Assembly (NCBI RefSeq): GCF_019649055.1 | Contig: NW_026570332.1 | Span: 248,001-312,000, forward strand | Origin: Paramacrobiotus metropolitanus | Taxonomy: Eukaryota > Tardigrada > Eutardigrada > Parachela > Macrobiotidae | DNA length: 64,000 bases | Reading direction: 5' to 3' | Shown here: in pieces, positions 1 through 12,414 of the stretch | Layout of the letters: the number at the start of each line of letters is the position of its first letter | Position numbering within the stretch: the stretch's first letter is position 1 | Translations under genes and position numbers: made by a program | Notes under the pieces: generated by a model | Seen by the model: the letters and a program-made list of their open reading frames with translations, nothing else | What the model was told of the DNA's origin: nothing | Databases searched by the model: none

Positions 1-1524
1 GCGCCGGTAGCAGCTTTCGCCCCCAAAAGACGAGCGCGGATCAATCCTTCGCGTTTTGGAGCGCGCACTACGCGAACCTTCGGAAGATGCTCTTGCAGAT
101 ACGCATCGAGGCTATCCTTGAGCGCTTCTAAATTGCACCAAGTGTCGAGAATTAGCAAATTGTCAGAGGCAATAACTTCAAAGGCTCCCAACGTTATTCG
201 CACATTAAATCAACTTCCGCAGCAACGTACTAACTAAATACGTATACTGTACTCTTCTGAATACAAAACCATGATTGTACCTTTTGAGCTGAAATCATCA
301 ACCAAAATTATTTCTTTGATCAAATGTTCCGGTGATCGGTTTAGCACCGAAGTGGCAGTACGAATGAGTGTTGAAAAGTGCTCATTATGAAATGGCACAA
401 TGACGCTAACCGATGGCAAGTGCTCGTAGTATAACTTCGTTTTGCACCTGAAAAAAATAAAATTAAAAACGAATGCTCTACAAATGAGCAACTTACTGGT
501 TGTGCACAATAATTTAATGTTTCAACAAACTAAAAGTACAGTACAATGTCACAGTGTAAAACTGTTTAAGTAAGCGCCACAGCATCTGCCGACCACTCAA
601 AATGTTTTCCTAATGAATCAATGCTTTCTGAGGTAAAAGAAAGCTTTTTACGAAGCGAACGAAAAAATTACCCTGTATGTCGTATATCTTTGACAGATCT
701 ATCCAACGCTATTTTGTCACTTGCTAGCGCATTAAAGCCATTCTCCTTGTACAGCTGGTCTTTCTTGCTGGCTTCATCCCCGGAAGTCATAACAGAGCTG
801 CCTTGCTCACCAGGGCCTGTTATAAAAATTATTTTTGTTTACTTTGAGACACTTATTAATTAGCAGTCGTATACTGTGAAAATTAATATAAGTGCTGGCA
901 CCTGCATTTACCAATTAGGTATGCTACTATGTTTCAATCAAATAACTAAATAAGCACAAAAATTCATCGTAGTACATTACACAGTACAAAGTAAAACACA
1001 CAACAATAAGTTATCGTTAAATAAAACAGCTGCATGATAAACTTGCAACTTTTATGAGACATTCAAGAGGAAAAAAATGTACAATTTTTATCGAATTTTG
1101 AAAGTTTGAGAAAGTCAGCCAGAGCATGTAAATACCTCGTCTCCGGCTTTCATCGCTCATAAATTGATAATTATGCCAATCAATCTTTTTGCCCAGATCC
1201 GTTGAAACATGATCAGCCTAGAGTATTGACAAACAAGAGTTAACATTAATATGCTTATTTGACCTGTCAACTGATCTGTAAAAACAAATATTTTCAGTGG
1301 CCAATCATCAATGTCAAAAACTACATAAACATTAAGCAATACGCAATGCTGCCCTTGCTCACGTTAATATCGACCGAAGCATCCGGGAAAATGTGAATTT
1401 CATTGGAGTTATCATCCTGCGATCTATTCGTCTGAATATATCTTGCTGTTAAGAAAACAAAGTATGTGCAGCACGCAGCGCCTGCGATGTATCGAAGCCA
1501 CTGTACAATCCTTCTTCGACGCAT
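1..1524 (-). CDS. Polypeptide N-acetylgalactosaminyltransferase (5' part, runs off left edge)
   Basis: Golgi type II membrane enzyme that moves GalNAc from UDP-GalNAc to Ser/Thr, starting mucin-type O-glycans. Exons on the minus strand: 1524-1363, 1217-1136, 816-672, 447-281 and 127-1, with phases 0, 1, 2 and 1 that join cleanly; 227 residues are visible. The protein starts with basic residues (MRRRR) and a single hydrophobic signal-anchor (about residues 7-28), then a stem. The family hallmarks follow: [33 protein letters not shown], the GT-A entry strand [17 protein letters not shown], and the stretch [18 protein letters not shown]. The metal-binding DxH, the rest of the catalytic domain and the C-terminal lectin domain lie outside the window. 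It is transcribed divergently from AVL9 across about 1.5 kb. The paralogue class cannot be decided from this part. Confidence 0.93.
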
Positions 1525-3027
1525 GGATTTTCATAAAATAGAGATCCACGAAAGAACACCGGAAGGGGATCTGGATTCCGTATCCGTATCACACGCCGTA
1601 TCAGGCTGCCAGCTGTACAAGTGTGATGCAACCTCACCGCGATAAAAAGTCGCTGTTCGCACGAAACTACAGCTGGCGCGGCAGTATATTACCAAACAGC
1701 GCCCGCATCAAACATGCTACTGATTTGTGATATCTTTCTAATTTTAAAATGAGGATCTATAGGCCAGAAAAGTGTAAGAGTTACAGCTATACGAAATGGA
1801 ACTGAAAGCGGACAAGCATCCGCAAGAGGAACACCTCAATAATCGTGCACCATAAGATATTATCATATTCGACAAGGCTTCCTGCAGGTTGCTTCCACAA
1901 AAATAACAAAGCCAGTAAAGATAACAATTGTGAACCGTAGTGGTGAATGCAAGAAATAAATATCCAAATGGGTCGGTCAATTCACCACTTCAAGTCAACG
2001 TCGCCACTGCAAATTCAAACAAATGATTTTAAATATTTGGTTAGCACTAGCTGACTAGCAGCAAAAGCTTGTTGAGAAACCGCGGCCGTCCACAGCACAC
2101 AGATGACCAAGTATTGCAGAGTAGACGGTGTATTGCTGTGAAGTGTGGTCCTGTGTGGATAGTCATTCGTATGGATAAGTGCGCAACATGCCAGACAGTG
2201 GTTCCGTTTCGTGCTGACAATCAGGCTAACCAATTCAAAAATAATAAGCACAAACATTGCCAAACAACGATTAATTAATTCTACTACATCAATAATAGCG
2301 AAAGGGACGGCAAAATGTAAACGCACAAAAATAGCAAATCAAAGATCTCCTTCTGGCACTGGGGACACATTATACATGTGCTATCTTCCGGGCTAGAACA
2401 TAGGTATTTTTAACAAACTTCGCATATGAAGTATTGCTTATTTATGAACAATAATATATACATGCTTCAAACGTTAAATCTTTATTTAAAAAATCATTGG
2501 TGAAAGAAGCTGTATGCTTTAAATTAAACTTTTGAAGTAGTCGAGAATATAGCCGGTACTGGTACCCGGTAGTACTTGTACAGTAGGTTTAAAGGTTGGT
2601 GGTCTTGTGGGGTTTAGTAACTATAGTTGCCATTTGGACTGTGGAATTTCGCTTCGGAGACTTCTGAAAATACAACAACAAACACGATATTAGAAACTGA
2701 AACTGATAAATTTTGAACCTCGATATTAATTTTTAAAGTCTTGTTTTTATATCGTTCACCATCCGATCTGAAGAAGTTAGAATGCCTGAATGTCTACTAT
2801 TCGCGAAACTTTGTCGAGAATTACGGATTACCCTTATGGTCCTATATTATACAATTTCTTGTGGATTTCTTGTGGTAGTCCGCAGTCCCACATTTTGGTG
2901 TTTCGAGTGTGTGAACCATGTTTGAGTGCGCTGTAGAAATTCTCAATTCCCTGATTTATCAATTGAAAGACAACGAGAACCTGCCAAACCTGTGTATTTG
3001 AGGTATCTTGTGGTGTCAGTGTTAGCG
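1525..3027. other. Divergent intergenic region, GALNT / AVL9
   Basis: No convincing coding exon seen. It presumably holds the two promoters and 5' UTRs. A stretch around 2555-2590 is crowded with GTAC-containing palindromic words. Confidence 0.5.
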
Positions 3028-6000
3028 ATGGATTCCAGCAGCAATGTTGTATCGTATGTGATGGTCGTGGGTTTCCATCATAAGAAGGGATGTCAGGTGT
3101 GTGGTAGAATAGCGTAAAGCAAGAAAGAATAGCGTATTTAGTCTTCAGTTTGATTACCGTAATATCACAATCCAGTACTAGTGGTCTGCACGCACTGGCG
3201 ACTAGATCATGTTTGATTCTCAGAAAGCTGAAAAAACGAATTTTTCGTTATTCTGAACTGCTCTGGGTAGTTATGTACGGTATAAAATGTGTGGTGGAGT
3301 GGGATTTTAATCTTTCTGCTTATCTGGTTTTCCGAACATTTATTTGTTTGAGTTTACACTATATTCTAATTGTTTCAGCTGGAATATACGTTCCCTTCGT
3401 TTCCTTCTACGGTTGTTTCGGAAAATTCTTCGAGTGAGAAAACTCTGGACGAGGGTCCAGAACTTGGCTTGCCAGAATTGTGGAAGCATTTACCATCGCT
3501 TGCGCTTCCGGATGGCGCGCATCATTACCAAAGCGGTGAAGACGATATTCTTTAGCAGCAACGGCAAAAATAATTTTTTATTGGAAATTTAGAAAAAATG
3601 GTTTTAGAGTCGGCCTGGCAAATGATTGCTTACGATTGTGGAGGGAGTATTAGTTTGCAATAACGTAATTCCTGAATTTTTTGTTTTCAGACACCGTCTA
3701 CTTCCATCTTCCCTCGTTGGAGGATCCATTCAATCGGACGGTATTCGGGGTGTCGTGCTACAGGCAGATTGGAGCGGACGTAAGAGCATTTCTATATTTT
3801 TTTTTAGGAAAGTGACAGGATAATTTATTATCGTAAATACACCTGCAACAGAAAAAGTGGTTTTTGCAGAAATTATTGCGTAAAGACTCGGATGTTACAA
3901 GGGAAACCGTGCAAAAATGTGTCTGTGTGATTAGTCGCCTGCCTTTATACGGAATCATTGAGGCGAAGTGAGTAACCGGGTTCGGTAGCCATTTTCTTCC
4001 TCGCTGATGCGTCTTTTTACAGACTGGCCCTAATTACGCATGCGTATTTCGAAGAGGTACGTACGACAGGAAAATCGCTGAAATGGCAAAAACGTTTTGA
4101 ATTTTTGCTCTATAGCGTGACTTCAGTAAAGTGCAGCTCCTTGAAGACACTTACAACCAGCTCAATGAAAGTATGAGCGAGAAATTGTTGAATGAAAGCC
4201 AGATCTTTGTTGGTAAGTTGATAACGTTGGTGAATTTATTTTGCAGTATTTCATATTTGTTTGGTTTAAATGGGTGGATATTTTCATACAAATTAGTTTG
4301 TTTCACGAATAGGCTGAAGACAGAAAAATGGTCGCCGTTTTTTGGGTGTTGAATGATAGAATAATATTGTCAACGTCTTTTTGGATTTTATTTTGTTTTG
4401 TTAAAATTGTGTAATTGACTGGCATTACTTTTGGTACTCCTTTTTTATTAATTAAGATGTAGTTACAATGTTGTCTTCAAAACCGGTTAATCATGCACAA
4501 TGCAGAAAAGGATTTTTTTATCTACTTCATACTTTTCATCGTTTCTGTGAATCCGCCCTAGCTCTCGGTGCGTGATTTTGGCTTTTGGTGATATTTTTTG
4601 CTTTTTGTTATAGCATGGTTCGGTTCCATTTTGCTTTGGTCTTTTAAGGCTAAATTCATCGAACATGTAAATAGGAGAATTAGACCAAATAGGGATTTTG
4701 CCGTAATACGTTATATCGATGCCCGGGTTATGTAATGGTTTTTTAAACACTTGAGATTGCACTTAGTGGATTAACGGAATGCTTGAGGGAATACGTTCCC
4801 TGGTCAGCAATGTGACCTGAAGGATTGGAGATTATTAACAGAAATTTATTTTCTAGGTCTTTCCGTCAGAGATTTAGTACTCAGATTCAAGCACCGGATT
4901 TTGGTCTTATTTAAACTCCTCCTGTTGGAAAAAAAGGTAAATTTTCACATTATCTTTATTGGATTTGATATTCGAATCGTTTCCTTGCTTCACAATTACC
5001 CTGAACGCTTTGGAACTATACAAATTGGTCACTTATACGCTTCTCGGCTGAATTTTGTCTTACTGTTCTGCAAATCATGGATTTCAATTTATAATTACAT
5101 TTTATTTCTGTAACAATGTAAGGCTGTATTTCGTTAAATTCTCTTTGTTCCACCCTGATAGTTCAGCAATTCTTTTAAGGTCTTGGTCCATTCGTCACCC
5201 GTAAAAATTCTCTCATCGTCTATCCTGACTCTCGTTTCCTTGTTCCCGGAAATGGTGGAACACGGCCTAGTGGAGTCTGCCTGCCACTACGTTTCTGCAC
5301 CGTCGCTCCCGGACACTGACATATCGGTCCAGCCAGTAACCACGCCTATCCCAGATGATCAGCCTCAGCTTTCCTACGTTTCTGAAATGGATCTGTTAGC
5401 GGAAATTGATTCTGCTTTAACGATGACGGATGAGAAAGATGGAGCACCGGATTTTTCGAAATCGCATTTGACCATTGGAGAAGAAGAACCCACTGTATCC
5501 TCCCTGGTACCGGGAAAATCAGCTGGACCGGCAGTAGCTACACCTTCGGCATCCGATGAGCAGAGAAGCATAAAGACATATCCCATAAAACCCTCTCTCA
5601 GCAGAAAAGATGAATATGGTTTCCCGCTGGAAATCTTCACCAAGGTGTGTATGTGCACGTTGGCCTAGTTTATCAATGAAATATTAGAGGATAGTTTGAC
5701 AGCGGGTGTTGAATTGTTCACAGGGATATGTTTGCCATCCATATTTGTCCTTACCGTACTACGATCTGGTTAATGATCCATCGATCCCGGGCTTCGTAGT
5801 GGGTGCAACGAACGTGCTGTTCCTGCATCATCATAAGAAGTTTGCCGATGCACTGGTCGATGTAAATGAGTGTGCTTACATACCCAGCTGACCACCGTTA
5901 TACAGGCCTTCATCCTGTAGCGGTCGAGTGGAAAATTCGCTCTAGATTCTAGTTAAATAGCTCCTTCCGAATGTTTACTATCTGAAGTCATCACGGTGCC

Positions 6001-7291
6001 GACAGGCATTCTCGACATTTAATAACCTTACTGTAATTACTGCTGCGCAACTCTTTGCAGCATAAATGCGTAATTTGAAAGAAGTTTCAAAAAATTGAAA
6101 ACGCTGCGTACAATCTACATGTCTTTTTAACACGTTTACAATATCGACAATTTTGACTTTAATTTTGTGATTAACATTTTGGTTGAAATAATTTAATACA
6201 AGTGAGAACTGAATTATTAGTTATTGTGGTCCAGCTTCTTAGGGAGTGGGTTTGGTACGGTTATGATGAACTAATGGACATATGCATGTTTAGGTTGTTG
6301 AAGGTAAAGTGGAGGTGTATGAGGCAAATCTTAAACGGCAGCTGCAGTTGACCACAGAGGATTTGCGCTTTGCTGATTATGTGGTGAAGATGGTCTGCGA
6401 CGAGCCGAGTCGGGTCGATGCATTCCATGGAACTGGTACGGTATTGTTGACCGGATGAGACTTTCTTATGGCTTCCGTCACGCACGGGTGATACTTGTAG
6501 GTTGGGAGGGAGGCGAGGAATGGATTCGGTCGCAGTTTCGAACATACTGTAAGATCGCATCCTTGATAGTCCACAACATACAGAAATATCAGATTTTACA
6601 GACACATATGTTCCGTAGTGATGGCGATGTTGGGAACGGCGTCCAAATTCTCGGCTCTCGACAAAAACCAGAAATTAACCCTAGATGAGTATAATTATGC
6701 ATTTATATCGGCTTGGAGAAAGACAAAAAATTTCAGAATTTGGAACGAAAATCCAGTAGACAAGCTGGATGAGTTTGTTACCGGGTAAATTTGAAATTAA
6801 AACTTATTGTAAAACTCTGCGAAGCTGGTTTTTGGTTTTTTTTTATTGTTTCTCTTTGGAAACCTTGTATCATGTCTGGTTGCAGACATCCATGCTCGGG
6901 ACAGTACAGTGTCAGTGATATAAAAGCCCGAGTAAACAGGTAAGCATTTGCCGGAAGAGTCTCCGATGAAATATGTGCGGTGTTGTGAACCTTGAACACT
7001 GATGGTTTATCAAGTGTTGTTTGTACGATTGGTTACAGCATGATAACTCCTGAGAGAGCAAAGAAGATTACAGCAGCCGTTGATGTCGTTAACCAAACTG
7101 GCAAAGTGGTGGCGCAGACAACCAAATCATGGGGTAGGTCCCAAGGGCAAGCGCCTCGGCCAGTTATCGGTCGAGCGTAATTTTAGCAGTTTCTTGTTTG
7201 GACATATGCTTATCGGTCGCGCTTCTGTGCTCTTCCTTCGGTAGGCGGCGTTGTGTCGTCGTGGGTAGCTGGTCTGCGGAAGGAGAGCTAG
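3028..7291 (+). CDS. AVL9: Late secretory pathway protein AVL9 homologue (DENN-type)
   Basis: AVL9 proteins carry a DENN module and act in late secretory/exocytic transport and cell migration. Fifteen exons: 3028-3096, 3379-3535, 3691-3779, 3870-3967, 4023-4056, 4116-4212, 4857-4936, 5180-5644, 5724-5861, 6294-6435, 6501-6548, 6619-6784, 6886-6939, 7039-7133, 7245-7291; total 592 aa, in frame throughout. Recognition rests on conserved blocks in the family order: VVGFHHKKGCQ near the N-terminus, LPDGAHHYQ, TVFGVSCYRQIGA, LVLFKLLLLEKK, EYGFPLEIFTKGYVCHPYLSL, GFVVGATNVLF, LRFADYVV, GTGWEGGEEWIRSQF, FISAWRKTKNFRIWN and GQYSVSDIKAR. The middle (exon 8) holds a low-complexity acidic/Pro-Ser linker, as in other AVL9 proteins. 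The start is the first ATG in frame; an upstream open stretch has no ATG. Confidence 0.95.
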
Positions 7292-9285
7292 TCGACCATA
7301 TCATGAGTGCAGCTACTGTATGTATGAAAAAAAGCAAATTGGACCATTCCCTTAGCCGGATGGAGGTGGCCCGGATGATGAAAATGGGAGCGGAAATGAG
7401 CGGGGACAGTTTGTAATCGATGCAAAGAGGCTTTGTACTGTTCTTTAATAAGTGATGGGAATTTTCTTCGGCTCATTTGAGGGGTCACCATTGGATCCCT
7501 TTGGTCTCGGAGATTTTACCAGTCTTTTTATACGAATGATGTGAGATTTGGCAGATTTGTACGTAGTGCAGTACTTAGATTTTTTTAGTTGGTCAGTTAT
7601 TTTTACCGTTGGTTTTGGCTAGTCAAGAAAATGTTTTTCTGGTCGCTGTATTCGTGTTTAAATTTAATCTCTGAGTGTCCCGTTGTAATAATTGACTAAA
7701 ATTAAATTTACTGCAGCGTGCTGTCTTTGAGCGTTTTCAATTTGTCTCTTTTTCTTCAGCAATACTCGAGAGAAATCGTTTACATCGTTAACCGTGATCA
7801 GACCGGACGATTAGGTAGTGGAAGAAGGCGTAATGGAGTATTGGTCAGCTTAGATTGATTTGGCGAAGAACGCTGCAGTCGCTCAGCAATTATGTTGATC
7901 GTAATCGATTTGACTGGAATTCTCATCATAATGTCGTTTTCTGGCTTGACATACTCCGGCCATCTTTCGACTTGTTTTTACAAGATGATAGTGCTTCTTC
8001 ATTCTGGATGCCTTGCTGGTTTTGGTGAAGGCCAAGGCTGCCAAGCTTTGGCGAAAATGATTTATGCTTAACTGGTTAAGTTCGTCTTCTGTTTCAGTTA
8101 GTGTTCTGTGTTGTTTTTGTCGCTACGATTAGTATTTGCGTAGCCGTGGTTGTTCAAGGAAAACATTTTTGGATATTATTGCGAAATATTCTGAACATAT
8201 TTATAATGTTTTCAGACCGGCAACCGTGACCTTAATTTATAGTAGTATCCTTTCCGCGCCCAGCGCATACGTTAACATATACGGTATGAGGTAAGCAATA
8301 TGTTTTTATACTGTCAGCTTTTACATCACAAAAATTATTATCGTATTATGTCCTTATTACATACCATTAAATTATGTACATTATACATATACTCGAGCTC
8401 GAAAGCTTGCGATATGTTATAAGGTACTTATGATTTACGCTAACACATATATAGTTCGAAATGATACAAAGTTTTGGTAGATAGCATGCGCAATTTCTCA
8501 TGAGTTTGTCCTAATTATTGTTTCCGTCTTGGTTTTTGCTGATTTCCCTAACATTCCTTTCCTTCTTAATGGATCAAGCAGCCGTCTGGTAGTAGTCGCT
8601 CCCACGCTCATAAACGTGCCTCTATAGTAGACGCAAGCACACACAACCATTTCGCGTACTGGTCACAATAGATTACAAAGGCGTTGTCAGTTCTCTCTTC
8701 GCCAACCAATTGGTTGTACATGTACAATGCAACGATATGAAAACGACATAGATGCAAATACGTAGTGGTGTAGCACAGCGGCTACAGTTAGGAAAGGAAT
8801 CTTTTGGCTAGCCTGTGTATAATTCACATCATTTCTGACAAAGCGCTGTGCTTGGCCGATGTTCCAACTGGCTAGCTATGCATATTTCGCTGCCTTTTCA
8901 TTCGGGGACATTTTTTCAGCGATAGCGCCGGCGATATGGCCAATCTGTTGGTGATCGGATTTCAATTTCTCATGTCCAGCTGATGAGGATTTGCATGCAC
9001 ACAGGAGGCACTGCAGTAATTTGGATTAATCGACCAGTTATATACTGGCTGATATATTGTACAGCTCGTCAATGCCGCTTGGGAAGAGAATCCAATTACA
9101 GCCAATGTAAGTGATAAGTGTTTAACCTTGGAAAGAGGTGAGACGCTATTTTTACGGTGGCAGCCAAAAGCCGTCTGTGAATACCAATATTTCTGCAAGG
9201 TTCACGAACAGACGGCATTTATCGCTAATGAAACAGGCATCATAGCATGCACATTATGCCGGTCGTCGTTATGCATAATGCAGGT
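7292..9285. other. Intergenic, AVL9 downstream region
   Basis: No supported gene. It contains the AVL9 3' UTR and AT-rich DNA. A 14-nt perfect palindrome (TTGTACATGTACAA) lies near 8713. Confidence 0.4.
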
Positions 9286-9742
9286 TTAATAATCAGCGCT
9301 TGGTACAATTTTGTCCATGCTTGATTTGCCGCTTGTACCGAGACAATTCATGCACTTTGGCCCGCCGTTGTGTGTACCAAATGTACATGACTGCGTTTTA
9401 AGTGCCCCCATTCTGTAACAGCAAAGCAGCCAGGTTTTGTGCGTAATGTTCCAGTTTATCAAAAATGTCCTGCTTATCTTTTTTATGACTTTTTTATTTC
9501 GTGTCGGTTGGCAAACAATCGTATTTTGATCACAAGGCTCCGGTTGTGCAAGAGTGCCTATTACAAATTGTCCTAATACATGCAACGGAACGAATGCGTT
9601 GATACGGCAATATATACAGCCATAAAAAGATTTATTAGCCTGGCACTGGGTAAGGTTGTAATTCAAGAAATACGACTTACGTTGTGATTGTGAAGGTAAA
9701 CTAGTTTACATTTGCATTTACCGTTAGGTGAAATTCTGCAGC
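9286..9742 (-). CDS. Candidate cysteine-rich protein exons (uncertain)
   Basis: Weak gene candidate. An open frame of 119 residues on the minus strand starts right after an acceptor-like CCCAG (exon start 9645) and ends at TAA (9286-9288). It is unusually Cys-rich for random sequence, with motifs such as CQANKSFYGCIYC, EPCDQNTIVCQ and GPKCMNC. A possible upstream exon 9742-9681 (CRISPNGKCKCK) ends at a perfect GTAAGT donor in the matching phase, but the implied intron (9646-9680) would be only 35 nt, shorter than any other intron in this window. A hydrophobic ATG-led frame further up (about 10024-9743) could supply a signal peptide, but no clean splice joins it. Family not recognised; it could be chance. 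Confidence 0.25.
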
Positions 9743-12414
9743 CTAAAATTGTGGAAATATGCAATTTGAATACCATAGAAATTTGTATGGAATTATTTGA
9801 AGTCTGCACAGTTGTAATAATAATGGAGCCAGTTCGTAGAGGGTACACGTGTTTTTACAGTTGTTTAGTATTTTGATAATTTTTTTCCGTGGCATTGTTC
9901 GGCGTTCCGAAGTAGCTATACGATTTTCTTGATTGATGCGAGCAGAAATGATTGTTTCGTTTGTTTGCAAGAAACAAGAGAGTTTGGTATTTATAAGCGT
10001 TAATGCCAACAGTTGAACGCACATAAAGGCAAATAAGTGTTATTTTTCTATTACCTCAAGCGAAATATTTTTGTAGCTTTTGATTAACGTGATGCTGAAG
10101 GCCGGTACCGGTAAGAATGCGAACTTCTTTTAGCCCCATTGTTCAGTGTTCAAACTTCACTGTTCACTACATACAGGTATAGTACACTGAGAGTACAGCA
10201 AATTTGCTTCAGTTCTGCGGAATCTGCAAAAAAGTTGCTTCGCGGGGTTTTTTTTGGTTCCATTAAAATATAAGTGTAATAAGATCAAGTACACACCATA
10301 TCCAAATTAGTTTGCGTGATATTTTTTTTCAGTAAGCATATAACCTTCAGTTTACGGTTTCGTGTGAAGAAAAACTTGTCAAAAATAATATAAAAATATT
10401 TTTGAATTCTAAATGACTACTCGAGTAGTAAGTAGTTTATCGTTTTTGGAATGGACCGAATGGCCGACTTAACATTGTTGATTTACACAAAAATTTTCCC
10501 GCGACGGAAACTACAAATATGTTGTATCCTTGAACCAAATTTTATATGTAATACAAGTATAAAGTATTTCTGTTTTGTCATGAAAGATATGGAAACTGCC
10601 GAAAACTGTTGTCGGTGTGCCGAAGCCTATTCTCATAATTTTTAAAGATTTACCATTTGAAGATTACGCTGAACGCAAAACAAGGCCAATTAAACTATTA
10701 AATAAAAAATTCTTTACTATAATTTGCAGGAAAGGTATCATGTTGTTGACTAGGTGGACAGCACTACATCGTAGAATATCGTTATTTGTTGTGATACGAT
10801 TGCTTTGACACTAAGTATCTGTTTAATTTAGTACTTGTAGTGTTTTGTATAAATGATTTGTTTACACATGGCATGTTTTGTTTGTAGTAACGTTGTACAA
10901 AAAAAGTTGCAACACTACTACTATCCACGACCGTGCTCCATCTTGTACGCAAGAATTTATTAGTAAATATTGTGACATTAATCCATTTACTGTCAACAAT
11001 TTTTCAGCAGCAATTTGTTTTACCATTTTTTTGCGTAGAAATGTATTTTATAATAACGATAGAAAATTTATTTTAATTTTATTAGCAGTACAGTAACTTT
11101 CCATCCATGCCTATGTACTGTACTTCCGGTGCACCGCTTTGTGGCACACCGTTATCTATCTGGGCAACTCTTCCGGTCGAACGAATAATCCGCTTACGTG
11201 CCATAGCCCATGCACATTGCGCACGAGAGCAGGAAAACACAAAGCGATGCGCGCCCGTTTCGTCACAGGTTGAAAAGGGCATCCGCAGCGTGCATTTTTC
11301 CGTTTTCCGATTTACGTAAGCCCATAACCGTACGAGCTTAAGTGAATCAATTGCCTTTTGCCGTCGTCTTTAACTCAGATGATGTTCCTCTGGGTACTTG
11401 AGAAAAAAACCTGTTTGTTGAATACATAATTGTCATGATGAGCTGCGGTTTCCGGCACATGCAATGTTTGAATGTTTACACAAGGGGTTACGACATTCTA
11501 CAGTTGAAAAACCGCAATTATCTATGGAGCACGTATGCCGCGGCGCAGACGCCGGCCGGAGATCATCTCTACATGTTGATTACATTTATCCGTCCTAGCC
11601 GCTAACGAGTTTTTGCATAGTTGTTAAGTTATCATTGCAAACAGGTGATTCTCCACATGTGCCGGTGAGATGGCTATTTGAATTGCGTATTTCGTAATAA
11701 CCTTATCGATCAAGCGCGACATACCCTCATAGGTGTGCCGCTTCTGGCAACACCCTGTGGGGATGCTCCGCTGTTTGGGCGACTGGAAGATTAGATTCGG
11801 AAATGGTTATGTGTTACATCATCAACGCAAAATTTGTTTATCATTTGCCCAGGTAGCGACTAGTGTTTGTGCTGTGCGCCCTTAACGTGCATTGACCGGT
11901 CACTTTCGTCGTTACATGATCAAGAAACTTGAGAAGAGCTTTCGATACCCTTGATGATTTTTATGAATTTTAAAGCACATAAGTGTCGAATTGAAATTTG
12001 GCCACATCAATCAGATTCGAGAGAGAGTTATAGTACAGTAAGTAAGCTACACGGGAGGCAGCTGTGTATATGTTTCGTTCTTTTTGGAGTGATGAATACC
12101 ACAATCCAAACTGACCAATGGCAAAACCGGTTCTCCAGGCTTGACCAGTGGAAATAACACATATGATATCCAGTCATTTAATGGTAAAAGCCATATACAA
12201 TATTTGTGCTCTCCGCCTTTCGTGAAGGGGCGTAGCATATGTCAAGAAATGATTGCCTGTTACCGAATGTTTTGTACAATATGCAGGCACTCGAAACTTG
12301 TAATCGGCGCTGTACACGTCCGAATATCGTGCAGTCCATACTCGACTCGGCCCCTTTTTGGCCAAAGATAACAACTTCACAAGTTTCTTAGCAAATACAC
12401 AACATTTCGTCAAG
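9743..12414. other. Intergenic
   Basis: AT-rich, with no supported gene. A GC-richer patch at about 11107-11320 is open on both strands but has no splice sites or recognisable motif. A GTAAGT donor-like site at 12038 could end a 5' UTR exon of the next gene. Confidence 0.35.

Noticed and set aside
3536-3690. AT-AC (U12-type) intron in AVL9, because ATATTCTTT follows GAAGACG
   Set aside because: A normal GTGAAG donor three codons earlier gives an ungapped match to the AVL9 family (HHYQSDTVYFHLP), so no minor intron is needed.
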